Source: an uncultured Erysipelotrichales bacterium (GTDB taxonomy: Bacteria > Bacillota_I > Bacilli_A > Erysipelotrichales > Coprobacillaceae). From it: a DNA stretch of 64,000 nucleotides. The notes under the pieces were generated by a model. That model was not told the origin of the DNA and made no database searches. It saw only the letters and a program-made list of their open reading frames with translations. The stretch lies in contig CAJTTM010000002.1 of NCBI GenBank assembly GCA_910579135.1, positions 1 through 64,000 on the forward strand. The letters are read 5' to 3'. Below are positions 44,829-52,351 of the stretch, one piece after another. Position numbers and translations under genes: made by a program. Position 1 is the stretch's first letter. The number at the start of each line of letters is the position of its first letter.

Positions 44829-45186
44829 AGATACAAAAAAATATTTTAAAGAATGTAAATTTTTATTTCCAACCTTTGGAAAAGAAGAAAAAATTTTTTT
44901 AAACAAAATTAAAAACATTATTGAGTTAGATAATTCTTCTTTAAATTATAAAGAAATAACAGAAAGATTAGGAGAACCCAAAGACATTATCATTTCATAT
45001 TATCAAGAAAAAGATTCTATGTACCTTATAAAAAAAGCAAGAGTCGCGCAGTTACTAAAAAAGTTTTTATTTATTTTACTTGTTGCTATTATAATCTTTC
45101 TAGGATTCAAAACCTATATTTATCAGCAAGAATATAATGAAATAAAAGATTCATCCAATGGTTATTTTGAAGAAACTATAGAATAA
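44821..45186 (+). CDS. PadR-linked membrane protein (DUF6120/HAAS-like)
   Basis: 121 residues beginning MNKDTKKYFKECKFLFP, with GGAGG 9 bases upstream. A helical cytoplasmic N-terminal domain (about 1-80, including YKEITERLGEPKDIIISYY), one membrane helix (about 83-102), and a short external tail. The arrangement is that of HAAS/DUF1700-type proteins, which often partner PadR regulators. Role unknown; possibly modulates PadR at the membrane. Confidence 0.7.
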   Translation: MNKDTKKYFKECKFLFPTFGKEEKIFLNKIKNIIELDNSSLNYKEITERLGEPKDIIISYYQEKDSMYLIKKARVAQLLKKFLFILLVAIIIFLGFKTYIYQQEYNEIKDSSNGYFEETIE

Positions 45187-45197
45187 GAGAAATTAAA

Positions 45198-45662
45198 ATG
45201 AAAAAAATACTAAAAACAATAGCATTATCATTAATATTATGTATGGTCCCATTCCATAACGTCAAAGCATTAGAAAACAACACATCATATATTGAAGAAA
45301 TATTTGAAGATGGAAGTTACATTGAAATAACAATCCATGAAGAAAATACTAACGCCAGATCAAGTACTACTAAGAAAAAAACTGCAACTTATAAAGGAAG
45401 TAGTGGTACTGTATATTGGTCTGTAACAGTACAAGGGACATTTAACTATGATGGGAAAACATCTACATGTACAAGTTCTTCAATAAGCACAGCTAATTAC
45501 TCTTCTACTTGGAAACTTAGTAATAAAAAAGCATCTAAAAGTGGTAATACTGCTAGTGCAAGTGTAACTGCTAAACAATATCATTCAAATGGAACTACAG
45601 TATTACAAACAATTAATAAAACAGTAAAATTGACATGTGATAAAAACGGAAAATTATCATAA
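45198..45662 (+). CDS. Small secreted protein after padR
   Basis: 154 residues. Signal peptide MKKILKTIALSLILCMVPFH, cleavage probably after NVKA (about 25). The mature part is Ser/Thr/Lys-rich and beta-like (TVYWSVTVQGTFNYDGKTST), with two cysteines about 68 residues apart that could form a disulfide (STCTSS and LTCDK). Similar secreted proteins of unknown role occur in gut Firmicutes. Transcribed with padR and the membrane protein; a terminator follows. Confidence 0.65.
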   Translation: MKKILKTIALSLILCMVPFHNVKALENNTSYIEEIFEDGSYIEITIHEENTNARSSTTKKKTATYKGSSGTVYWSVTVQGTFNYDGKTSTCTSSSISTANYSSTWKLSNKKASKSGNTASASVTAKQYHSNGTTVLQTINKTVKLTCDKNGKLS

Positions 45663-45663
45663 C

Positions 45664-45689
45664 AAAGGGAGAATTATTTTTCTCCCTTT
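45664..45689. terminator. Terminator between converging genes
   Basis: AAAGGGAGAA (45664-45673) / TTCTCCCTTT (45680-45689), T-rich in both directions. Confidence 0.8.
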
Positions 45690-46390
45690 TAAATTGTTCC
45701 ATACCCAAATATTGACTTACTATTTAATTGATAACTCTTTTCTCTACACTCATCTTTAGAATTCCCCTCTATAGTATAGACCTTACCTTTCTCAACTTTC
45801 TTTACAATCCCAACATGGTATGGGTCATTATCATTATTCCAATCAAAAAATATTAAATCTCCATATTTTGGAATATAACTTTTATCTCTCCATCTTCCTT
45901 TATTCTTATACCATGATATACCATCTTCTACTAATGAAAATTTTGGTACTGTAACATTTAAATCTCCACTTTCATTGGCTACCCAACTAACAAAACAAGC
46001 ACACCATGATACCCTACTATCAAATCCATACCAACTCCAATATATTTTTCCACCTACATTCCCTACCTGTGATTTTGCTACAGCAACCATATTTCCATTA
46101 CCTATGTGATAATATCTCAATACATGAGAAACATAGTCAGGATCTCCATACACTTTAGTATTGATCTTTGATTTCATATCGTCACTAAATACTTTTGCAT
46201 CTGTTCTTGTATACCCACCAAAATGTTCTACTGCCCATTGTATATATCTATTGCCATAGTTATATCCCTGTAGTCCTAGAGATATATGATTTATATCAGA
46301 TACACTTTCAACATTTGCTTTTTTCAAGCAATCCGATAAATAATGAACTCCTACATCGATAGAATATTCAGCATTTGTTATACCGTTATG
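45689..46390 (-). pseudogene. 5'-truncated lysozyme/CHAP peptidoglycan hydrolase (CwlT-like)
   Basis: The open frame (start TTG at 46327) is the back part of a two-domain wall hydrolase of conjugative elements. Sense extends in frame to about 46390 (NGITNAEYSIDVGVHYLSDC), the end of the lysozyme-like domain, and stops at the stop codon of the next gene, so the catalytic front and signal peptide are lost. The CHAP domain looks complete: Cys in VSWCACFVSW, His in DPYHVGIVKK, and IEGNS. Confidence 0.75.
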
Positions 46391-46393
46391 TTT

Positions 46394-47488
46394 TTACTTT
46401 CTTACAATATTGACAATTACATATTCAGAATGAGAACCTGTTCTTAATGGATAACCCCAACCTGCTATTCCTGATGAAACAACAACTTGCATATGATTTA
46501 ACTTTCTATATCCATAATTCATTTCTCCAAAACCTAATATATCACTAATAAGACCTACAGGAAACATCTGTCCTCCATGTGTATGTCCTGATAATTGTAA
46601 ATCATATCCTAATTCATCATTGATTTTTAAATCTACTGGCTGATGATCTAACATCAATAAAAAGGCATTTTGATTAATATGACTATTTAATAATGCACTT
46701 GATACTTTTCTATCAACACCATTTCTATCTTCTCTTCCAAATAAAATGAAATCATCATTTATTGAAACTGATTGATCAGATAAAATCTTTATAGAATTCT
46801 TTTCTATGGTTTGAGCTAATTCGCTATATGTAAAAGGTGGATTTTGGGCATAATTGGCTCTATCATGATTTCCATAAACATAATATATTCCACTCTTATT
46901 TTTTATTTTTCCAAGTTCACTAAATGCCTGTTTCATCTCATTTTGACTAGATAGTTCATCAACAATATCTCCACCTAATAAAACGATATCAATATTTTGT
47001 TTAGAAATATCTTCGCAATAATGTTTCAATTCTTCTTGATTCATAGTATTTCCAAAATGTAAGTCTGTTATTAATGCAATCTTATAACTTTGATGAATAT
47101 TCTTTTTTGTATATACTGTATATTCCTTTTGAGATACATCTTTCATATTCAAATAAGCATATCCTAATACAATAAATACACATAATATAGGAGTAATACC
47201 TAATTGATATATTTTATTAAAATAATGACTCCTTTTTTTTGATATATAATAAATTATATCTATAATGATAGAAATCACAAACATATGTAAAACAACCACT
47301 GCCCAAAAACCAAACAAATTAAATGCAGGTAATACAAATAATATACTTAATATCAATAATAATATATTTATCCATTTATACTTTATTTCTTTACAAATAA
47401 AAATAATTATTCTTTTAAAATAAAAATAGAAATAAATTATCAATGGAATCATTAATAAAAATGGTAATACAAAAAACAAGAAATACAT
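46394..47488 (-). CDS. Membrane-anchored metallophosphoesterase (YkuE/YaeI-like)
   Basis: 364 residues: three or four N-terminal membrane helices (about 1-115), then a calcineurin-type domain with the metal motifs ALITDLHFG (D,H), LLGGDIVD (D), YVYGNHDRA (N,H), LMLDHQPVD, and LSGHTHGGQMFP. Substrate unknown; relatives act on phospholipid-type or nucleotide substrates. It has a MerR-type promoter upstream. A possible backbone boundary lies just after its stop, where the CHAP relic begins. Confidence 0.9.
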   Translation of the reverse strand: MYFLFFVLPFLLMIPLIIYFYFYFKRIIIFICKEIKYKWINILLLILSILFVLPAFNLFGFWAVVVLHMFVISIIIDIIYYISKKRSHYFNKIYQLGITPILCVFIVLGYAYLNMKDVSQKEYTVYTKKNIHQSYKIALITDLHFGNTMNQEELKHYCEDISKQNIDIVLLGGDIVDELSSQNEMKQAFSELGKIKNKSGIYYVYGNHDRANYAQNPPFTYSELAQTIEKNSIKILSDQSVSINDDFILFGREDRNGVDRKVSSALLNSHINQNAFLLMLDHQPVDLKINDELGYDLQLSGHTHGGQMFPVGLISDILGFGEMNYGYRKLNHMQVVVSSGIAGWGYPLRTGSHSEYVIVNIVRK

Positions 47489-47516
47489 TCTTATACCTCC
47501 TTTATAAATATCTAAT

Positions 47517-47547
47517 ATTATAACACTTAAAGCTAGCTTTAAGTCAA
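47517..47547 (-). promoter_or_regulatory. MerR-type promoter of the phosphoesterase gene
   Basis: TTGACT (47542-47547), a 19-base spacer, TATAAT (47517-47522) on the minus strand. The spacer holds most of a perfect 20-base palindrome, ACTTAAAGCTAGCTTTAAGT (47525-47544). Over-long spacer plus central dyad is the hallmark of MerR-controlled promoters. No merR gene is adjacent. Confidence 0.7.
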
Positions 47548-47563
47548 TAACTATTCTATTAAC

Positions 47564-48061
47564 TTATTGTTCACTTTTACTCATAATCACTTTAATCTTA
47601 CCATCTCCTACCATTTTTACAAATTCTTCAACATTATCAACATGACCTAAACGTGTATAAGAATAAGACGTATCAAAGCTATCATAAAAAAAGACCAAAC
47701 AATTATTTCCAAACAACATAAAATCACCTGCTTCAATATGTTGAATAGATTCACTTTCTGTTTGTATCTTATGATTTAAATAATAATATTTTTCATTACT
47801 GTTTAAATCATTCATTTCAATACTCATAGGTAACTCTAATAAAAATTGTTCAACAGTTTCATTATTAATTAAAGTTACCTGAAATTCTTTTTGATTAATT
47901 TTTAATGTTATTTTATTCATTTTTTCTTTACCTTGACTTTCTATATTTTGTTGAGTTATTTGATTCAAAGAGGATTTTACTTGATCTTGTCTGTTGATAC
48001 ATCCATACAAACATAGTGTAGAAATAAATATGAGGATAACCTTATAAAACATTTTCTCCAT
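47564..48061 (-). CDS. Cyclophilin-like-fold lipoprotein
   Basis: 165 residues with a lipoprotein signal: hydrophobic start and lipobox L-Y-G-C with Cys21. The mature C-terminal domain (about 50-160: KITLKINQKEFQVTL, DFMLFGNNCLVFFYDSF, YTRLGHVDN) matches the small cyclophilin-like family often found beside flavin reductases. Its ATG overlaps the stop of the FMN-reductase remnant upstream, and GGGGAG precedes it. Confidence 0.85.
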   Translation of the reverse strand: MEKMFYKVILIFISTLCLYGCINRQDQVKSSLNQITQQNIESQGKEKMNKITLKINQKEFQVTLINNETVEQFLLELPMSIEMNDLNSNEKYYYLNHKIQTESESIQHIEAGDFMLFGNNCLVFFYDSFDTSYSYTRLGHVDNVEEFVKMVGDGKIKVIMSKSEQ

Positions 48062-48272
48062 TATACTTTTCTCCCCAATTCATAAACTTCTTGTAGATAT
48101 TTTTCATCAATAAATCTATTTTGAGATTCTACTTTACATCCCATAATATTTTCATTTAAAAAATTCTATTAACTTCATTTCTAACTTCTCTAGTTCCCCT
48201 AATATACGATTTAGATAATTGATTGACATTCCCTTGAAACATTCCACTTCCAACAATAACTCATATTTTCAT
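48061..48272 (-). pseudogene. NAD(P)H-dependent FMN reductase remnant
   Basis: Starts MKI then a TGA at codon 4, followed by VIVGSGMFQGNVNQLSKSYI, the flavin-phosphate loop of the FMN-reductase fold; a frameshift in a T-run leads to NENIMGC and a normal-looking tail FIDEKYLQEVYELGRKV. Only about 70 codons of roughly 180 remain. The ribosome site AAGGAAGG survives. 48273-48422 contains nothing else I recognise. Confidence 0.65.
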
Positions 48273-48422
48273 TCTCTTCACCTTCCTTAACTATTTTAAT
48301 AATTAACTAAGACTATATAATATTTGCTTTCAATTCATATTTTATATTTTATAAAAAAAATATCAAATGCTTATATTGAAATAATATTTATACCTCAAAA
48401 GCATAGTTAAGAACCGTTTAAA

Positions 48423-48447
48423 AAATTGAAGTCAATAACTTCAATTT
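48423..48447 (-). terminator. Terminator after the iron alcohol dehydrogenase
   Basis: AAATTGAAGT (48423-48432) / ACTTCAATTT (48438-48447), then TTTTTT on the minus strand. Confidence 0.85.
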
Positions 48448-48459
48448 AAAATCTTTTTC

Positions 48460-49641
48460 TTATAAACACATTTGATAAATATTCAAGCAATCTTCTTGGG
48501 TTAATGGACGATATGCTCTTGGTAATGAATCTTGTCCATAACAAGCTTTTACTTTCATTTCTTCAAAATGAGTATCATCTAATCCCAATTCAGACAAATG
48601 AACTGGTAATCCTAATTCATCTTTAATAAATGCTTGTAATGCTTCAATAGCCTGATTTGCGACTGCTTTTTTATCTTCGCTATCTTTAACTCCCATAACA
48701 TTAATACCAAACCTAGCAAAATCATCAATAACACTATCATCTCTATCTAATAAATATTTCATCCATTTAGGCATAATAATTGCTAATCCTAAACCATGTG
48801 TTAAATCCATTGTTGATGAAAATTGTTCTAATGCATGTAATGAAGCTTGAGTTTTAAATCCAGAAGTACAGAAACTATTTAATGCCCAACTTGCTGCCCA
48901 CAACATAGTTGCTCTTGCTTCATAATTTTCTGGTTCTTTAATCGCAATTGGTAATTGTGTTCTTACTGTTTTTAATAATGTTTCAACAACATTAAATTGT
49001 AGTGGATATTTCTTTGCATTCACAAAATAATTCATATCAAATAAATGTGCCATAATATCAAATCCACCACATGCAGTTTGTTTGGTAGAAACTGTAAATG
49101 TATTTGTAGGATCTAAAAAAGCAGCTTTGGGTCTAATTGGTTCACCATTAATTCCACTTTTTACACCTAATTCAACATTTGCAATAACGCAAGATTTATC
49201 CATTTCACTTCCAGTGGAAGCAATAGTTGGCATAGCTATAACAGCTAAAGCATCTTTCCATGATACTTTTCCTTCAACTAAATCCCAGATATTATCTGTT
49301 TCACTCAATGTTGTTGCAGCAATAGCTTTACAACAATCAATAGTTGATCCTCCACCAATAGCTAATGTTGAGCAAATATCATACTCCTTACATATTGCAA
49401 CACCTTTATTAACTGTAGTGTGTCTTGGATTAGGTTCTACTGATCCCAGCTCATAAACAGTAATACCATTTGATTGTAATTCGTTCATTACTCTATCATA
49501 TAAACCGCTTCTTTTAATAGAACCTCCGCCATAGGCTAATAAAACCTTATCTCCATATTTTAATATTTCTTCATGTAAATGTTGTAATTGATTTTTACCA
49601 AAATAGACTTTTGTTGTGTTTTGAAATTGAAAATCGTTCAT
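48460..49641 (-). CDS. Iron-containing alcohol dehydrogenase (BdhA/YqhD-like)
   Basis: NAD(P)H-dependent aldehyde reductase/alcohol dehydrogenase, 393 residues from MNDFQFQNTTKVYFGKNQL. Family features: GGGSIKRSGLYD, nucleotide motif AIGGGSTIDCCKAIA, TIASTGSEMD, and metal-site histidines in GGFDIMAHLFD and SLHALEQF...TLHGLGLAI-like DLTHGLGLAI. The longer start at 49668 is excluded because it coincides with the -10 box; AGAGGA precedes 49641. Monocistronic with a LysR-like box upstream. Confidence 0.92.
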   Translation of the reverse strand: MNDFQFQNTTKVYFGKNQLQHLHEEILKYGDKVLLAYGGGSIKRSGLYDRVMNELQSNGITVYELGSVEPNPRHTTVNKGVAICKEYDICSTLAIGGGSTIDCCKAIAATTLSETDNIWDLVEGKVSWKDALAVIAMPTIASTGSEMDKSCVIANVELGVKSGINGEPIRPKAAFLDPTNTFTVSTKQTACGGFDIMAHLFDMNYFVNAKKYPLQFNVVETLLKTVRTQLPIAIKEPENYEARATMLWAASWALNSFCTSGFKTQASLHALEQFSSTMDLTHGLGLAIIMPKWMKYLLDRDDSVIDDFARFGINVMGVKDSEDKKAVANQAIEALQAFIKDELGLPVHLSELGLDDTHFEEMKVKACYGQDSLPRAYRPLTQEDCLNIYQMCL

Positions 49642-49668
49642 CTTTATGTCCTCTCTTTCTTTAAACAT

Positions 49669-49723
49669 ATTATATCTAATGCTTATTTTAAGAACAATCT
49701 CACATTCTAATGCAATTCATAAG
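49669..49723 (-). promoter_or_regulatory. Promoter and LysR-like box of the alcohol dehydrogenase
   Basis: Minus strand: TTGTTC (49692-49697), 17 bases, TATAAT (49669-49674). Nine bases upstream of the -35 lies CTTAT-GAATTGC-ATTAG (49707-49723), nearly identical in sequence and spacing to the box before the flavodoxin gene at 51111-51127. Confidence 0.65.
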
Positions 49724-49750
49724 TTTTACTTATTATCTAAAATAAAAAAA

Positions 49751-49774
49751 GCATAAAAGTTTTTTCTTTTATGC
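49751..49774 (-). terminator. Terminator after the CMD gene
   Basis: GCATAAAA (49751-49758) / TTTTATGC (49767-49774), then TTTTTTT on the minus strand. Confidence 0.85.
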
Positions 49775-49786
49775 CTTATTTATCAT

Positions 49787-50536
49787 TTATTTTGCTGCAT
49801 CATTAACACACCTTAATGCATTTAAACTTCTTGGATATCCAATAAACGGTAAACATTGTGAAATAATTTTAATTAAAAATGCTTTATCATTTCCTATTCC
49901 CATATTAGCTGCTGCATGTGATATTAATTGTGGTTCACATCCTCCTTGAGCAGCTAAGAAACAAAATGTTATCATTTCTCTTTGTTTATAATCTAGTCCA
50001 CCTCTTGTATAATAATCTCCAAAACAGTTACTTGCTAACCAATAATTAATATGCCTTGATTCTTCAGACCCAGATTTATAAAACTCTCTCATATTTTCTC
50101 CAAAGATATCTACTTGAGCTTGAATTCCTTTTTCTAATCTATTTTCAGGATTTGTTGTTGATTGACCTTCTAATGGTAATTGAATTCCGTTATTTATACA
50201 AAAATCATTGACTGCATGAATAAATGGAAATACTCTTCCTATTCCTAAATAAGCAACTGCTTGATAGACAATTTCCTTCATTTCAACAGGTGTAACCCCA
50301 AAGTTATATGATGCATTTAACATTACTTTAAACTCATCAATCCCTTGACATCCTAATAGGGTTGCTAGTATTGTCATCATTCTTGTTTTATCATCTAAAT
50401 CATCTTGATTGATAACTTCATCAAAAGCAAAATTATCAAATAATTCAACAAACTCTGGATCAGTTTCTAATAATTTTGACTCATACCCTGGAAACATTCT
50501 TTCATGATAATCTTTTGCATTTTTACTCATAGCCAT
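49787..50536 (-). CDS. Carboxymuconolactone-decarboxylase-family protein, two domains
   Basis: 249 residues made of two AhpD-like CMD helical domains (about 40-110 and 150-240). The first has LLGCQGIDEFKVMLNASYNFGV with one Cys; the redox CxxC of AhpD is not seen in either domain, so peroxiredoxin-reducing activity is doubtful. Three bases after the flavodoxin gene, so both share the LysR-box promoter. Similar pairs with alcohol dehydrogenases are common in anaerobes. Confidence 0.85.
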   Translation of the reverse strand: MAMSKNAKDYHERMFPGYESKLLETDPEFVELFDNFAFDEVINQDDLDDKTRMMTILATLLGCQGIDEFKVMLNASYNFGVTPVEMKEIVYQAVAYLGIGRVFPFIHAVNDFCINNGIQLPLEGQSTTNPENRLEKGIQAQVDIFGENMREFYKSGSEESRHINYWLASNCFGDYYTRGGLDYKQREMITFCFLAAQGGCEPQLISHAAANMGIGNDKAFLIKIISQCLPFIGYPRSLNALRCVNDAAK

Positions 50537-50539
50537 ATT

Positions 50540-51049
50540 CTATTCCTCCTCTATCCATTCTTTTAACTTATTATCAGATTGATTCACTTGACTTCCTCTA
50601 ATTGCTAATGCATGTTTAATGATGCTTTGAGAACATAACTTTTTAAGATCATTAACACTATTTCCCATTCCACTTCCTTCATGGGTACAAAATGGATAAA
50701 TCTTTTTCCCTTTTAAATCATAACTTTCTAAAAATGTCCATACACACATGGGCATTGTTCCCCACCAATTGGGAAAGCCTAAATATATCCTGTCATAATC
50801 TTCCATATGAGGAACCCTATTCATAATTTTAGGCCTTTCATCCTTATTAAGCTCCTCTTTAGCACGGGCAGTACATTCATCATATTTTTCTGGGTATTCA
50901 TGTAATGGTTGAATTTGATAAATATCTGCTTTTAACATGTTTTGTAATTTCTCAGCAACCACTTGAGTGTTACCCACCTCTATTGATTGAATCGTTCCAT
51001 TAAAATAATTTTCTTTATTATGCGAAAAATAAGCAACTAAAGTTTTCAT
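50540..51049 (-). CDS. Flavodoxin
   Basis: FMN-binding electron carrier, about 169 residues. MKTLVAYFSHNKENYFNGTIQ is the flavodoxin start, with the phosphate loop in SHNKE...GNTQVVAE; the mid region YDRIYLGFPNWWGTMPM and YPFCTHEGSGMG contribute to FMN binding. Two adjacent ATG codons (51052 and 51049) are possible; 51049 sits 8 bases from AAAGGA. First gene of the flavodoxin-CMD operon. Confidence 0.88.
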   Translation of the reverse strand: MKTLVAYFSHNKENYFNGTIQSIEVGNTQVVAEKLQNMLKADIYQIQPLHEYPEKYDECTARAKEELNKDERPKIMNRVPHMEDYDRIYLGFPNWWGTMPMCVWTFLESYDLKGKKIYPFCTHEGSGMGNSVNDLKKLCSQSIIKHALAIRGSQVNQSDNKLKEWIEEE

Positions 51050-51072
51050 CATTATCATCCTTTCTTGACTTC

Positions 51073-51127
51073 ATTATATGAATAACAAAAAAGAAAAGCA
51101 ATCTCATTTTCTAATCATATTCATAAG
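51073..51127 (-). promoter_or_regulatory. Promoter and LysR-like box of the flavodoxin operon
   Basis: Minus strand: TTGCTT (51096-51101), 17 bases, TATAAT (51073-51078). CTTAT-GAATATG-ATTAG (51111-51127) lies 9 bases upstream of the -35, and flanking bases (AACTTATGAAT, ATGAGATTG) also match the alcohol dehydrogenase promoter. Confidence 0.65.
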
Positions 51128-51146
51128 TTTCTCTAATCAATTAAAA

Positions 51147-51168
51147 ATCCAATTCAAACGAATTGGAT
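51147..51168 (-). terminator. Terminator after the zinc alcohol dehydrogenase
   Basis: ATCCAATTC (51147-51155) / GAATTGGAT (51160-51168), then TTTTTAA on the minus strand. Confidence 0.85.
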
Positions 51169-51173
51169 CTTAT

Positions 51174-52214
51174 TTAGAACTTAATAACAACTTTAATATT
51201 TTTACCATCTTTATGAGCATCAAAAGCTTTTATATAATCATCGACCTCAAAAACAGAAGTAATTATTTTATCACAATCAATACGATTCAATAAATTTAAT
51301 GAACGTTGATATGTATTAGGAGCGATATTTGAAGCTCTAATCGTTAATTCTTTTGTAAATACACTCCCTAAATCAAGTTCATATTTAGAACCACCTGGAT
51401 ATACTGATGTGATAACTAAAGTTCCTCCTTTTCTTAAAAGATTTATCGCCATATCTAAGACTTTAGGTGAACTAGAACACTCAATAATTTTATCAAATCC
51501 AAATCCTTTCGTCATTTCTAATGCCCTAGAAGCAGCTTGAGTATCCATTGAATGAATTGCCTTATCAGCACCCAAATTCTTGGCAAATTCTAGTTTTTCT
51601 TTTGTAATATCAAAGAGTACAATAGGATAAGCACCACTAAGTTTAGCCACTTGTAACGTTAGCATCCCTATTGGTCCTCCACCAACGATTGCTACTGCTT
51701 CACCTGGTTTTATATTTGCCTTCTCTACACTTTCTAAAGCAATATGTAAAGGTTCAGCTAATGTACAATGTAATGATGAAAGATTATCTGGCAACTTATA
51801 CACTTCTGAATCTGGCAATACCAAGTATTCTGCCATTCCTCCTCCACCTCTTACAGATAAAGGTGATTCACATAAATTTTCATGTCCATTTCTACAATTA
51901 TGACACTTTCCACACGGAATAACTGTATTTACTGTAACACGATCTCCCACTTTACAAGTTGTCACTTCATTTCCTATTTCCACAACTGTTCCTACAGATT
52001 CGTGACCAAGAGGAATGGGATTACCTTTAGGTAATTCATACATCTCAAATAAATAATCATTTGCTCCTGAAACCATGTGGGCATCTGAACCACAAATTGC
52101 TGCATATTCGATCTTGATTTTTACATCATCTGGTAATGTAATTTGGGGTTCAGGAATAGTATCTAGCATTTTTATTCCTTGCTTTGGATATATATAAAAA
52201 ATTTGTTTCATCAA
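51174..52214 (-). CDS. Zinc-dependent medium-chain dehydrogenase
   Basis: 346 residues of the threonine/sorbitol/2,3-butanediol dehydrogenase type. Catalytic zinc residues in AAICGSDAHM and GHESVGTVV; structural-zinc cysteines in IPCGKCHNCRNGHENLC; Rossmann motif VAIVGGGPIGML. Substrate not determinable. Its promoter has MerR-type spacing and diverges from a merR gene, so it is the likely target of that regulator. Confidence 0.93.
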   Translation of the reverse strand: MMKQIFYIYPKQGIKMLDTIPEPQITLPDDVKIKIEYAAICGSDAHMVSGANDYLFEMYELPKGNPIPLGHESVGTVVEIGNEVTTCKVGDRVTVNTVIPCGKCHNCRNGHENLCESPLSVRGGGGMAEYLVLPDSEVYKLPDNLSSLHCTLAEPLHIALESVEKANIKPGEAVAIVGGGPIGMLTLQVAKLSGAYPIVLFDITKEKLEFAKNLGADKAIHSMDTQAASRALEMTKGFGFDKIIECSSSPKVLDMAINLLRKGGTLVITSVYPGGSKYELDLGSVFTKELTIRASNIAPNTYQRSLNLLNRIDCDKIITSVFEVDDYIKAFDAHKDGKNIKVVIKF

Positions 52215-52245
52215 TTTCTCCTCCTTAATGAATTCTTATACTTTT

Positions 52246-52276
52246 ATTTTAACTATTGCCCTAAGGGCAAGGTCAA
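52246..52276 (-). promoter_or_regulatory. MerR-type promoter of the zinc dehydrogenase
   Basis: TTGACC (52271-52276), 19-base spacer, TAAAAT (52246-52251) on the minus strand, with the perfect dyad TTGCCCT-A-AGGGCAA (52256-52270) inside the spacer. Operator of the divergent MerR protein. Confidence 0.75.
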
Positions 52277-52302
52277 CAATTATTTTTCATCCTTGTAAAT
52301 AC

Positions 52303-52331
52303 TTGTTTGTCAAAAATATTAATTGTATAAT
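52303..52331 (+). promoter_or_regulatory. Promoter of the merR-type gene
   Basis: TTGTTT (52303-52308), 17 bases, TATAAT (52326-52331), just upstream of AAAGGAG and the ATG at 52352. Confidence 0.65.
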
Positions 52332-52351
52332 AAAATGAAAGGAGTAAAGTT

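Noticed and set aside
49082..49456. 124-codon plus-strand open frame opposite the alcohol dehydrogenase
   Set aside because: Antisense shadow of a clear dehydrogenase; no ribosome site or motif.
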